Below are positions 1 to 8,102 of a stretch of DNA of 14,535 nt, piece after piece (positions within the stretch are counted from its first letter, which is position 1; each line of letters opens with the position of its first letter). The notes beneath the pieces were generated by a model that saw only the letters and a program-made list of their open reading frames with translations, had not been told where the DNA came from and did not search any database. The translations under genes were made by a program, and so were the position numbers. The DNA comes from Clostridia bacterium (GTDB lineage Bacteria; Bacillota; Clostridia; UMGS1810), in the NCBI GenBank assembly GCA_017503945.1, contig JAFVSB010000087.1:1-14535 (forward strand), given 5' to 3'.

Positions 1-11
1 GGTTAATAATC

Positions 12-725
12 ATGCAAATACTCACAAATCTACCTCACAGCTTTAAAAAAATAATCTTCTCTATTTTATCAAAGCAAGAGGTTCACTATATAGGAGGGCC
101 ATCGAGTCTGCCGCCGCCACTTTGTGCCGAAGAAGAGGAAAAATACATATTGATGCTTGAATCAGACCCCAAAAATGCCAAACCTACACTCATTGAAAGA
201 AACCTCAGACTGGTTGTGTATATTGCAAAAAAATTTGAAAACACAGGCATTAATCTCGAAGACCTGATTTCCATAGGAACTATAGGTCTTATAAAATCCA
301 TTAACACCTTTAATCCACACAAAAAAATAAAGCTTGCCACCTATGCATCCAGGTGCATCGAAAACGAAATTCTCATGTATTTGCGAAAAAACAGTAACCG
401 CAGGGTAGAAATTTCAATAGACGAACCGCTTAATGTGGACTGGGATGGCAACGAGCTTTTGCTGTCGGACATTTTGGGCACGGAGTCAGATATTGTGTGT
501 CATAACATTGAAAATGAAGTTGACAAGCAGCTGCTCACAATTGCACTGGAGCATTTGTCTGAGCGCGAAAAAAATATTATGAAGCTCAGATTCGGAGTGG
601 GAAGCGGTGTGCAGAAAACCCAAAAAGAGGTTGCTGATATGCTTGGAATATCTCAATCATATATATCGCGGTTGGAAAAAAGAATAATTCAGCGAATGAA
701 AAAAGACATTGCAAAAATGATATAG
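12..725 (+). CDS. sigE: Sporulation RNA polymerase sigma factor SigE (pro-form)
   Basis: Sigma-70 family factor that directs early mother-cell transcription during endospore formation. The 237-residue protein closely matches SigE: the segment around residues 74-125 carries FENTGINLEDLISIGTIG and ATYASRCIENEI (region 2), residues 143-157 read VDWDGNELLLSDILG, and region 4.2 holds the helix-turn-helix at about 203-225 (KTQKEVADMLGISQSYISRL). These features, notably the WDGNELLLSD block, separate it from SigK. Residues 1-25 form a basic, amphipathic N-terminal extension before YIGG at 26-29, as in the SigE pro-sequence that SpoIIGA removes, so activation by proteolysis is expected (family knowledge). 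The ATG at 12 gives a pro-sequence of usual length, but only 11 bases lie upstream and no clear SD is visible in them. spoIIGA is expected just left of the window. No sigG follows; the gene ends at a hairpin facing trkH. Confidence 0.95.
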   Translation: MQILTNLPHSFKKIIFSILSKQEVHYIGGPSSLPPPLCAEEEEKYILMLESDPKNAKPTLIERNLRLVVYIAKKFENTGINLEDLISIGTIGLIKSINTFNPHKKIKLATYASRCIENEILMYLRKNSNRRVEISIDEPLNVDWDGNELLLSDILGTESDIVCHNIENEVDKQLLTIALEHLSEREKNIMKLRFGVGSGVQKTQKEVADMLGISQSYISRLEKRIIQRMKKDIAKMI

Positions 726-727
726 TA

Positions 728-758
728 AAAGCAGGTTGCTGACTTTGCAACCTGCTTT
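728..758. terminator. Hairpin terminator between convergent sigE and trkH
   Basis: A perfect 12-bp stem (AAAGCAGGTTGC pairing with GCAACCTGCTTT) with a 7-base loop lies 3 bases after the sigE stop and 14 bases beyond the trkH stop. Its outer pairs are A/T, giving short U-tracts on either strand (CTTTGCAATATATT rightward, CTTTTACTAT leftward). It probably ends transcription from both sides. Confidence 0.75.
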
Positions 759-771
759 GCAATATATTATA

Positions 772-2208
772 TTATTTTTTCCATGTGTAAGGTGACACCA
801 AAAGCAAAAGCGGAAAAATTTCAAGTCTGCCTATGAGCATGTCACATATGAGCACAAAGAGAGAAAGCGGAGAATACACCGAAAAGTTTGCCATAGGACC
901 TACTGCTCCAAGACCCGGACCGACGTTATTGATGGTGGCGGCAACCGCTGTGAAGTTGGTGGTGAAATCGAGATTATCAAGACTTATGACAAGCATTGAC
1001 ATTGCAAAAATCAATATATATGCCATCATAAACACATTTACTGCTCTCACGGTTTCATGCTCTACTGCCCTGCCATTCATTTTAATTTTGAGAGTGCTTT
1101 TTGGATGGGCAAGAATGCGTACTTCTTTGATTATGCTTTTAAACATTATCATCACTCGCGATATTTTGATGCCACCGCCTGTGCTGCCTGCACATGCACC
1201 AAAAAACATGAGAAGCACAAGAAGCGATTTTGACAGCTCCGGCCAGAGATTGAAGTCAACCGTGGTATAGCCTGTGGTGGTGATGATGGAAGCCACCTGA
1301 AAGGCACTGTGCTTTACAGTGTCAAAAAGACTTGTATAAAGATGACGGCAATTAAAACAAATTATTACAACCGAAGCAAGGATAATTCCAAGATATGTTC
1401 GCACCTCATCGGATTTGAAAGCCGTGCGGAATTTGCGCATTATGATGAGATGATATATGGAAAAATCAATGCCGAAAATTATCATAAACACAGTTATTAC
1501 AATCTGACAATATGATGAATATACCGAAAAACCTGCGTTTGATATACCAAAGCCACCTGTACCTGCCGTGCCAAAAGTGAGAGTTATGGCATCAAATAGT
1601 TTCATGCCTCCACACAACAGAAGTATCACTTGCAACACAGTGAGACCAATGTATATTATATATAGGATTTTGGCAGTAGTCTTGACCCTTGGCACAAGCT
1701 TACTGACTGCGGGGCCCGGGCTTTCAGCCTTAATGAGAAAAAAGTTGCCGCTGCCCGTGAGAGGAAGCAATGCCACCAAAAACACAAGCACACCCATGCC
1801 GCCTATCCAGTGAGTGAAGCTTCGCCAGAAAATAATGCTCTTGGGGAGAGCATCAAGGTCGGCTATGACAGATGCACCTGTGGTTGTGAAGCCTGATACC
1901 GTCTCAAACAAGGCATTGATGAAGCTTGGAACGCTGCCTGTGAAAAAGAGAGGAAAAGCTCCGAATATACTGAGAACTATCCAGCTGAGGGCCACTGCAA
2001 CAAAGCCATCTTTGGCATATATGGTTTTGTTTTGGGGAGGCTTTTTGCACAAAAGAACACCGCTGAAAAAGCACATGGCAATTGTGAAAAGCCAGATCCA
2101 AATGTTGTGTTCTTTATAGACAATTGCGCAAATAAGCGGCAATATCATACAAAAAGCTTCTATTTTGAGAACCCAACTAAGGACATATCGAATTGTTTTG
2201 TAGTTCAT
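772..2208 (-). CDS. trkH: TrkH/KtrB-family potassium transporter, membrane subunit
   Basis: Integral membrane potassium-translocating subunit, 478 residues, near the usual TrkH length. It has the four pore-loop signatures expected of the M1-P-M2 repeat fold: TTTGAS at 108-113, GTAGTGGFG at 213-221, TTTGYTT at 310-316 and NNVGPGLG at 427-434. Other conserved pieces are FWRSFTHWIGGMG at 127-139 and GSTGGGIK at 341-348. About ten hydrophobic segments span the protein. Its partner TrkA lies immediately upstream: the trkA stop codon is the TAG of a TAGGAG ribosome site placed 7 bases before the trkH ATG, so the two are translationally coupled. It is the last gene of the ireB-ligase-trkA-trkH unit and ends at the hairpin shared with sigE. 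Whether it works as a H+ or Na+ coupled symporter or a gated channel cannot be read from the sequence. Confidence 0.95.
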   Translation of the reverse strand: MNYKTIRYVLSWVLKIEAFCMILPLICAIVYKEHNIWIWLFTIAMCFFSGVLLCKKPPQNKTIYAKDGFVAVALSWIVLSIFGAFPLFFTGSVPSFINALFETVSGFTTTGASVIADLDALPKSIIFWRSFTHWIGGMGVLVFLVALLPLTGSGNFFLIKAESPGPAVSKLVPRVKTTAKILYIIYIGLTVLQVILLLCGGMKLFDAITLTFGTAGTGGFGISNAGFSVYSSYCQIVITVFMIIFGIDFSIYHLIIMRKFRTAFKSDEVRTYLGIILASVVIICFNCRHLYTSLFDTVKHSAFQVASIITTTGYTTVDFNLWPELSKSLLVLLMFFGACAGSTGGGIKISRVMIMFKSIIKEVRILAHPKSTLKIKMNGRAVEHETVRAVNVFMMAYILIFAMSMLVISLDNLDFTTNFTAVAATINNVGPGLGAVGPMANFSVYSPLSLFVLICDMLIGRLEIFPLLLLVSPYTWKK

Positions 2209-2218
2209 TTTTGTGCTC

Positions 2219-3577
2219 CTATTTCAGAATGTCACCGATATCCGCAACTCCTGCACGAAGAGCAACAATGATGACAGAATCTCCTGTGCGTATGATGTCA
2301 TTACCACGCGGCATTATTATTTTGCCACCACGGTTTATGCATGCAATGAGGATGTTTTCTTTGATATTAAGCTCACCTATCGGCACATTGGATATGGGTG
2401 AGTTTTCTGTTATGCGAAATTCAAGCGCTTCTGCCTTGCCGTCGAGAATGAAGTGCATGGTCTCAATGCTGTTGCCTATTGAATTTTTCTTGGCGCGCAC
2501 AAAGCGTATGATGTTTTCGGCTGTGATATTTTTGGGATATATAGTAGCGCCGAGATCAAGATTGTCTATGACTTTGTCATATGCAATACGATTAATCTTT
2601 GTTATAACCTTGCCATTGGTTTTAGACTTAGCATAGAGCGAAAGAAGGATGTTTTCCTCGTCCATGTTGGTGAGTGAAACAAATGATTCGGCATTTTCGA
2701 GCCCTTCTTCCAGAAGAAGTCTGTTGTCTGTGCCATCACCGTTGATGATAGTGGCCTTGGGTAAAAGCTGACAGAGCTCCTCGCATTTTTTAGGGTTTTT
2801 CTCTATTATTTTAACATCAATGCCGGTATCGGCAAGCTTTTGAGCAAGATAATAAGCAATTTCGCCGCCGCCTATAATCATGGTGTCTTTGACACGGTTG
2901 TTCTTGATGCCTATTTTTTTGAAAAAAGCAGCTTCTGCATTAATCGAGGCAACAATGCTCACCAAATCGCCCCCGCGCAGCACAAAATTACCACCGGGGA
3001 TAAAGGTGTCATTTCCTCTTTCTACACCGCACACGAGAACATCACAACCAAGCTTTGCAACAATATCCTGAACCTTGAAGTTATTAAGAACCGAATATTC
3101 TCCAATCTTGAACTTGAGAATTTCGATTCTGCCCTTGGCAAAGGTGTCGATTTGTATTGCCGATGGAAAACGAAGCAAACGCGCAATTACACTTGCTGCC
3201 GCACGCTCGGGATTGATAACCATGGCAAGGCTGAGCTCATCTTTGATGAGATCAACTGTGCGCATATAGTCAGGTTTGCGCACTCTGGCAATAGTGCGGC
3301 ATTTGCCGAGTTTTTTTGCCATGAGGCAGGTAAGCATATTAAGCTCATCAGAACCTGTGACCGCAATAAGAATGTCGGCATCATCGATGCCTGCATCCTG
3401 CATTGTTTCCACATTCATGGCACTGCCTACAACGCCCATTATGTCATATTGATTGATAAGGTCCTGAACTACGCTGTAGCGTGTGTCTACAACTGTGATG
3501 TTATGATCCTTTTCATCGTTTAAAAGCTCGGCAAGCTTTTGACCAACCTTACCGCAACCAACAATTATAATATTCAT
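2219..3577 (-). CDS. trkA: Trk potassium uptake system peripheral NAD-binding subunit TrkA
   Basis: Cytosolic gating subunit for the TrkH channel. At 452 residues it has the duplicated architecture of full-length TrkA rather than the single-domain KtrA. RCK-N domain 1 starts with the nucleotide-binding GCGKVG at 7-12 and an acidic strand end at D31. TrkA-C domain 1 is at about 145-220. RCK-N domain 2 is at about 230-345, with GGGEIA at 236-241 and E259 at the second strand end. TrkA-C domain 2 is at about 370-450. Both Rossmann motifs look intact, so NAD(H) or adenine-nucleotide binding is expected (family knowledge). The ATG at 3577 is supported by AGAGGTG seven bases upstream. The gene starts 25 bases after the stop of the ligase-like gene and runs into the SD of trkH, consistent with one transcript. 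Confidence 0.95.
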   Translation of the reverse strand: MNIIIVGCGKVGQKLAELLNDEKDHNITVVDTRYSVVQDLINQYDIMGVVGSAMNVETMQDAGIDDADILIAVTGSDELNMLTCLMAKKLGKCRTIARVRKPDYMRTVDLIKDELSLAMVINPERAAASVIARLLRFPSAIQIDTFAKGRIEILKFKIGEYSVLNNFKVQDIVAKLGCDVLVCGVERGNDTFIPGGNFVLRGGDLVSIVASINAEAAFFKKIGIKNNRVKDTMIIGGGEIAYYLAQKLADTGIDVKIIEKNPKKCEELCQLLPKATIINGDGTDNRLLLEEGLENAESFVSLTNMDEENILLSLYAKSKTNGKVITKINRIAYDKVIDNLDLGATIYPKNITAENIIRFVRAKKNSIGNSIETMHFILDGKAEALEFRITENSPISNVPIGELNIKENILIACINRGGKIIMPRGNDIIRTGDSVIIVALRAGVADIGDILK

Positions 3578-3602
3578 AAAAAAACACCTCTTATGGTATT
3601 AC

Positions 3603-5027
3603 CTACTGCCTTTCGGTCAGCATACCCATAAAAATCATATAATGACAAGCCGTATAGAATAGAAATACGCCAACAAGAGCCGAGACAGAATAACCAAACA
3701 CAACCACAAGCGGAATGATTATTGATGTGTGGCTATTGAGATGGTCTTTGCGCATGAGCCTTGTCCAGATAACATAGGCAACTGCCGCCACATAGCACAG
3801 GCCCGAAAGGATACCCGTACTCACTGCGCGTTCAAGAGGCTCACAGTGCGCTCTGTCGAGCTTGGCTTCGCGAGCTTTGTATTCATCGGCAAGGTTGTCA
3901 GGCCCCCATCCGAATAACGGCTTTTCGCCAATCATTTCAACAGTATTTACCCAAAGACTCCATCTGCCGCTACCTGCGCTGCCTGACTCAGAATCATCTT
4001 TAGATGAATCTCCGCTATCGGAGCTCGCTATATTTACAACATCAGAGCCAAGAGTTGTAAAGTTTTTAAGTATCAGCGAATCTGACGAAGACACCAAAGT
4101 CACTGCCACACTCACTGCAAGAAAAACTGCAAATGGCATGATTGCTGTAGTGAAACGGCTTTTGAGTCTGAAAAACAAAATCACAAATACAACTACTACC
4201 ACGCCGAGAGCTGCAAGATATGCACCGAAGGTGTTGTTGAGCACAAGCACCCAGAATGTGAATGCCATAAAGATGCCTGACATAATCTTTGACGCCTTTT
4301 TCTCGGCTTTGATGTACATGCCCACACTGAGCATGGAACACATGATGATGTAATAGCCCATATGGTTAAGGTTATAAAAAGAGCCTGTTGTGCCTTTGAA
4401 AAAATGCCCTATAAACACATCAGCTTTGATGTATTGCTGGTTGAGCCATTCGCCGAATGCACCATAGGGTTCCTGACCTGCAGTGCCGATAATGCCATAA
4501 TACTGCTGAATCATGATAAGCCCTGTGAGGATAAAACCAAAGACATAAGCAGCATAAATGCATTTTTTGTGGAAATTATCTTTTATATACGATGAAAAAA
4601 TAAAAAGAGCCAAAAAAGCTGTGTGCATGAGCAGACCATCGGGCCTGAACTCAGTGCCCATGAGCGCTCTGTGCCTATTGGGCGCAAGGAAAACCGAAAT
4701 TACAGTGCACACATACACCACCAAAAGTAAGAGCGCATGCTTGTTTTTGGCAAAGTATGATTTCAGATTATAGCAAAGCTGTGCAATTTTGCTACTTTCG
4801 CCTGCATTTGGGAACACAAAAAAATAATTGTAGAGATACACCGCCAGACAAACAGCGAGGGCAGTTATTTCTATTTTGGAAAGAAAAATAAAAATCTCAC
4901 CGTGCTGCTGTGGTGAAAAAATAGCATACACCGGGAGCAAGGCAAAAATCAAGGTCATTATAAAGCATAAGCTTTCAAACGATTCTTTCAGCTTGCGGAC
5001 TGTTTTGTGTGAAATTCTCGAACTCAA
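3603..5027 (-). CDS. O-antigen ligase/polymerase (Wzy/WaaL-like) membrane protein
   Basis: Polytopic membrane protein with about 10-12 hydrophobic segments and the Wzy_C/O-antigen ligase pattern. Midway there is a GTTGSFYNLNHMGYYI block (typical GtfxNxNxxg), followed by an external loop, GRWSLWVNTVEMIGEKPLFGWGPDN, and AHCEPLERAVSTGIL (the aHNeyLxxxxetG motif) before the last membrane helices. Such proteins join or polymerise lipid-linked glycans outside the membrane; the substrate is unknown and no glycosyltransferases lie nearby. A Ser/Asp/Gly-rich stretch (SSDSGDSSKDDSESGS) precedes the GRW motif. Start choice: the frame is open to a GTG at 5105 that lacks a usable SD, whereas AGGAG lies 8 bases before a TTG at 5027, so I prefer the TTG (474 residues). 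If the GTG is used, the protein has 500 residues. It is co-oriented with ireB upstream and trkA downstream. Confidence 0.82.
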   Translation of the reverse strand: MSSRISHKTVRKLKESFESLCFIMTLIFALLPVYAIFSPQQHGEIFIFLSKIEITALAVCLAVYLYNYFFVFPNAGESSKIAQLCYNLKSYFAKNKHALLLLVVYVCTVISVFLAPNRHRALMGTEFRPDGLLMHTAFLALFIFSSYIKDNFHKKCIYAAYVFGFILTGLIMIQQYYGIIGTAGQEPYGAFGEWLNQQYIKADVFIGHFFKGTTGSFYNLNHMGYYIIMCSMLSVGMYIKAEKKASKIMSGIFMAFTFWVLVLNNTFGAYLAALGVVVVVFVILFFRLKSRFTTAIMPFAVFLAVSVAVTLVSSSDSLILKNFTTLGSDVVNIASSDSGDSSKDDSESGSAGSGRWSLWVNTVEMIGEKPLFGWGPDNLADEYKAREAKLDRAHCEPLERAVSTGILSGLCYVAAVAYVIWTRLMRKDHLNSHTSIIIPLVVVFGYSVSALVGVFLFYTACHYMIFMGMLTERQ

Positions 5028-5124
5028 TTTAATGTCTCCTGTCTGTGTAATTTTTTCAAAACGCGAAAGAAGCGCAGAAATCACCCGGCAGATGAAAAAC
5101 TGCACTCCGTTCGAGCTTTAGCCT

Positions 5125-5379
5125 CTAAAGAGCTGTGAGATATGATTTGACGAGTTCTTCCATAATCTCATCACGCTCAAGTCTTGATATGAGCACACGA
5201 GCGTTGTTATAGCTCGTGATATAAGTGGGATCGCCTGACATGATGTAGGCAACAATCTGATTTATGGGATTGTAGCCTTTGACATTCAAGGCTTCGTACA
5301 CCTGCTTTAGTGTATCTTTGACCTTTTGTGCATTAAGACTATCTACACTGATTTTTAAAGTTTCATTTTTGAAATCCAT
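5125..5379 (-). CDS. ireB: IreB family regulatory phosphoprotein (UPF0297)
   Basis: Small cytosolic protein, about 84 residues, with the UPF0297 signature GYNPINQIVAYIMSGDPTYI, then NARVLISRLERDE and a C-terminal ELVKSYL. In Enterococcus faecalis IreB is phosphorylated by the PASTA-domain kinase IreK and acts in cephalosporin resistance (family knowledge); the biochemical activity is not settled. A Thr-containing N-terminus (KNETLKIS) is the kind of region phosphorylated in the family. Start choice: a GTG at 5388 has AAGG only 3 bases upstream, while an ATG at 5379 has AGGTG 6 bases upstream, so the ATG is favoured; the difference is three residues. In many Firmicutes ireB sits with ruvX and a DUF1292 gene. 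Here it instead leads an operon with a ligase-like gene and trkAH, behind a strong promoter at 5424-5452. Confidence 0.92.
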   Translation of the reverse strand: MDFKNETLKISVDSLNAQKVKDTLKQVYEALNVKGYNPINQIVAYIMSGDPTYITSYNNARVLISRLERDEIMEELVKSYLTAL

Positions 5380-5423
5380 AACAGACACCTACCTTTACTG
5401 ATAAAACTTTCATATTGTATCAC

Positions 5424-5452
5424 ATTATATCACGATTTTTTTTGTATTTCAA
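5424..5452 (-). promoter_or_regulatory. Near-consensus SigA promoter for ireB-ligase-trkA-trkH
   Basis: On the minus strand TTGAAA (5447-5452) and TATAAT (5424-5429) are separated by exactly 17 bases, with a TGA immediately before the -10 box (extended -10). Five of six -35 bases and all -10 bases match consensus. Transcription would start near 5417, about 38 bases before the preferred ireB ATG. Confidence 0.8.
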
Positions 5453-5466
5453 TAGTTTTGTATCGA

Positions 5467-6966
5467 TTATGACATTTTTCCCATTTTACGCAGTGATATC
5501 AGTATTCCTTGATATATTGCTTCGGCTATATCGGATACTTTCTTTTCATTTGTAAGAATCTTTTGGTCAGTATAGGAACTTACAAACGCACATTCTATGA
5601 GCACTGCAGGCATGATTGTGCGCTTTAGCACAACCATCTCAGGGCTTTGCACTATGCCCCTGTCTTTGAGACCTGTGGCTTTGACAAGAGGCTTTTGTAT
5701 GTTTTCGGCAAGCTCCTGGCTTGAAATGCCGTAGCCACCATTATTGGAAAGACCTGCATATAGTACCGATGTGCCCGTAGCCTCGGGGTCGGTGAAAGCG
5801 TTATTGTGAATGCTGATGAAAAGATCTGCTTGCGACTTATTGGCAATCTCGGCTCTAGCAACAAGATCAGCCATAACGGTGTCACCGAGAGCTACATCGG
5901 CACTGCGGGTCATAATGACCTTGACACCGCTGCTTTTGAGCTTTTGGGCAAGCTTCTGAGCAATGCTGAGATTGGCATCTTTTTCTTTTATGACCTCATT
6001 ACCATCAACATCGCGACCAATGGCTCCGCTGTCATAGCCGCCATGACCTGCATCAATAACTACAACCGGTGTGTCGCCTGACACTTTGGGCGGCTCAATG
6101 GCAGTGCCCGAAGACGACACATTGTCATCAGACGGCGTATCTTCATCATCAGGAGTGTATGCAGTTTTTTCTATGGTTATAATGCATGCAGCAGAGGTAT
6201 ATCGAAGCGAATAATCCGTCTGCTCAGTTGTCTGCACAACTATGCGGGTGTAATCAGGGTGAGATGCCCAGCGAATCTGCGTGACGGAAGTATTTTCAAA
6301 TTGAATATCAGAGTTATTGCATGTCTGCTCTACACCATAAAAATCAAACACAAGACGGTCTGGGTCTGAAAGCTTCATGACCTTTGGCTCAATTTTTTCA
6401 GATAGTGACACCGTGATATCTACAGTTTTTGCTTTTTCAACCGCCGTGATGCGCGAAAGCTCTGCAAGCACAAGCTCCTCTTCTCTTTCATCATCTGGCA
6501 TATTGGGCTTGTTATCATCCGGTGCAGTCTCACTCTTTTTGCCTGAGACATATACCGTGCGTGCAGACCCATTCCACACAACATCATAATGCAAAACATC
6601 GGATATAAACCTGATGGGCACTAAAGTGCGTCCATCCACTATGGTTGGGGGCACATCAACCGTGCGGCCAACGCCGTCTATGTAGGCAGTTTTGCTGCCA
6701 ATGGTGAACACTATGACGCTTGTGGCAGTGGAGATGATAACCTGCCTCAGACTTTCGTTCCAAAGGACATCGGCGCCGAAGGTATCGAACAAAATGCGTA
6801 CAGGCACCATAGTGCGCCCGTTTATAATCATGGGATTGACATCGGAATCAACCGTCTTGCCGTTTATGACAAGGGTGATGTCATCAGAAGCTGAGCAGGG
6901 GTACACACCAATGCCAAAAAGCACCAAAAACACAAGCACAACTGCGATTAGTTTATTTGGCATCAT
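5467..6966 (-). CDS. Secreted N-acetylmuramoyl-L-alanine amidase (Amidase_3) with stalk and AMIN domains
   Basis: Exported zinc amidase that cuts the bond between MurNAc and L-alanine in peptidoglycan. Residues 1-27 form a signal peptide (MMPNK, hydrophobic core, then CSASDD). Residues about 29-142 are copper-amine-oxidase-N-like repeats with two copies of the pattern I(N/D)GRTxVPxRxxxD (NGRTMVPVRILFD and DGRTLVPIRFISD). An AMIN domain lies at about 172-268, then an acidic linker, and the Amidase_3 catalytic domain at about 300-495. Zinc and catalytic residues are present: H308 in DAGHGGYDSG, E328, H387 in ISIHNNAF and E458 in LIECAFVS. The start is fixed by AGGAGG six bases before the ATG at 6966. 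It stands alone between ruvB and ireB. No clear terminator follows, so read-through into ireB is possible. The many AMIN/CuAO-like relatives in Clostridia include sporulation and wall-remodelling enzymes; the specific role is not determined. Confidence 0.93.
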   Translation of the reverse strand: MMPNKLIAVVLVFLVLFGIGVYPCSASDDITLVINGKTVDSDVNPMIINGRTMVPVRILFDTFGADVLWNESLRQVIISTATSVIVFTIGSKTAYIDGVGRTVDVPPTIVDGRTLVPIRFISDVLHYDVVWNGSARTVYVSGKKSETAPDDNKPNMPDDEREEELVLAELSRITAVEKAKTVDITVSLSEKIEPKVMKLSDPDRLVFDFYGVEQTCNNSDIQFENTSVTQIRWASHPDYTRIVVQTTEQTDYSLRYTSAACIITIEKTAYTPDDEDTPSDDNVSSSGTAIEPPKVSGDTPVVVIDAGHGGYDSGAIGRDVDGNEVIKEKDANLSIAQKLAQKLKSSGVKVIMTRSADVALGDTVMADLVARAEIANKSQADLFISIHNNAFTDPEATGTSVLYAGLSNNGGYGISSQELAENIQKPLVKATGLKDRGIVQSPEMVVLKRTIMPAVLIECAFVSSYTDQKILTNEKKVSDIAEAIYQGILISLRKMGKMS

Positions 6967-6988
6967 ATATCCCCTCCTATATATTATT

Positions 6989-7020
6989 AAAGGTGATGTA
7001 CATGAGCGTACATCACCTTT
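6989..7020. terminator. Strong hairpin between ruvB and the amidase gene
   Basis: A perfect 12-bp stem (AAAGGTGATGTA with TACATCACCTTT) encloses an 8-base loop. It sits about 65 bases beyond the ruvB stop and just before the amidase SD. On the leftward transcript the stem ends in CCTTT followed by AATAATATAT, so it resembles the sigE/trkH terminator: probable terminator of ruvCAB. If the amidase promoter lies further upstream, the hairpin would instead be in that gene's 5' leader. Confidence 0.6.
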
Positions 7021-7047
7021 ATAATAACTTAATATTCGATTTTTTTC

Positions 7048-7079
7048 TACAATACAAAAACAATTGTTATTCTATTGTA
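7048..7079. repeat. 32-bp symmetrical palindrome after ruvB
   Basis: Outer arms TACAATA (7048-7054) and TATTGTA (7073-7079) flank, at equal 4-base distances, a central perfect palindrome AACAATTGTT (7059-7068). The flanking U/A runs are on the wrong side for an intrinsic terminator in either direction, so a protein-binding site is more plausible. It begins 5 bases beyond the ruvB stop codon, upstream of the amidase gene. Confidence 0.5.
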
Positions 7080-7084
7080 ACATT

Positions 7085-8089
7085 TTAGTCCCCATAGGGA
7101 ATACCAAAATGCTCATATGCCGCTTTGTTTACAACTCTGCCGCGGGGTGTGCGATTGATAAAGCCAAGCTGGAGCAAATACGGCTCATACACATCTTCGA
7201 TGGTGTTACTGTCCTCACCTGTTGTAGCAGCAAGAGTATCAAGTCCCACGGGACCTCCGCCAAAGGTTTTTATCATTGTGGTTATAACATTTCGGTCGGT
7301 AGAATCCAGTCCTATTTTATCCACTTCTATTCTTGTGAGAGCGCGGTCGGCTATGTCGGCAGTAATTGCACCATCGGCCATGACCTGAGCAAAATCGCGC
7401 ACGCGCTTTAGCAAGCGGTTGGCAATACGCGGTGTGCCGCGTGAGCGCGAAGCAATCTCGTTGGCACCGCTTTCGTCAATGTGTACCCCTAAAATGCTTG
7501 CACTTCGTTTTACAATTGTGGCAAGGTCCTCGGTGGTGTATAGCTCAAGTCGCGATATTACCCCGAAACGGTCACGCAAGGGGCCTGTCATGTTGCCTGC
7601 CTTTGTTGTGGCACCCACCAGAGTGAAATGGGGCAAATCAAGCCTGATTGAACGGGCGCTCGGACCTTTGCCGAGAATGATATCGACCGCATAATCCTCC
7701 ATGGCAGTATAAAGGATTTCTTCAACACTATGGCTGAGGCGGTGGATTTCATCGATAAAAAGCACATCATGCTCTCCAAGATTGGTTAAGATGGCAGCAA
7801 GGTCGCCCTGCTTTTCGATGGCGGGGCCTGAGGTTACATGAATATTGACATCCATCTCATTGGCAATGATGTTGGCAAGGGTGGTTTTGCCAAGACCCGG
7901 AGGTCCATAGAGAAGCACATGGTCAAGGGCTTCTTTTCGTGCCTTGGCAGCCTCGATATAAACCTTAAGATTTTCTTTTACTTTTTGCTGACCTATGTAT
8001 TCATCGAGTATGCGGGGGCGAATGCCGGGTTCTGTGACAACATCATCAGAAAGCTCCTGTCCCGACACAATTCTCTCATCATAATTCAT
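7085..8089 (-). CDS. ruvB: Holliday junction branch-migration ATPase RuvB
   Basis: AAA+ motor that, bound to RuvA, drives branch migration of Holliday junctions. At 334 residues it has the family's normal length. Walker A is GPPGLGKTT at 62-70, Walker B is FIDEIH at 111-116, the sensor segment is GATTKAG at 159-165 and the arginine-finger region is GPLRDRFG at 169-176. The C-terminal winged-helix domain (about 255-330) contains TIEDVYEPYLLQLGFINRTPRGR. The SD (TAAGGAG) includes the ruvA stop codon TAA, and the ATG at 8089 follows after about 9 bases, so translation is coupled to ruvA. It is the last gene of ruvCAB. Confidence 0.98.
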   Translation of the reverse strand: MNYDERIVSGQELSDDVVTEPGIRPRILDEYIGQQKVKENLKVYIEAAKARKEALDHVLLYGPPGLGKTTLANIIANEMDVNIHVTSGPAIEKQGDLAAILTNLGEHDVLFIDEIHRLSHSVEEILYTAMEDYAVDIILGKGPSARSIRLDLPHFTLVGATTKAGNMTGPLRDRFGVISRLELYTTEDLATIVKRSASILGVHIDESGANEIASRSRGTPRIANRLLKRVRDFAQVMADGAITADIADRALTRIEVDKIGLDSTDRNVITTMIKTFGGGPVGLDTLAATTGEDSNTIEDVYEPYLLQLGFINRTPRGRVVNKAAYEHFGIPYGD

Positions 8090-8102
8090 GATAAAATTCT
8101 CC

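Noticed and set aside
2840..3523. 227-codon open frame on the + strand
   Set aside because: It is fully antisense to trkA, whose full-length domain pattern is clear; the translated product has no recognisable motif.
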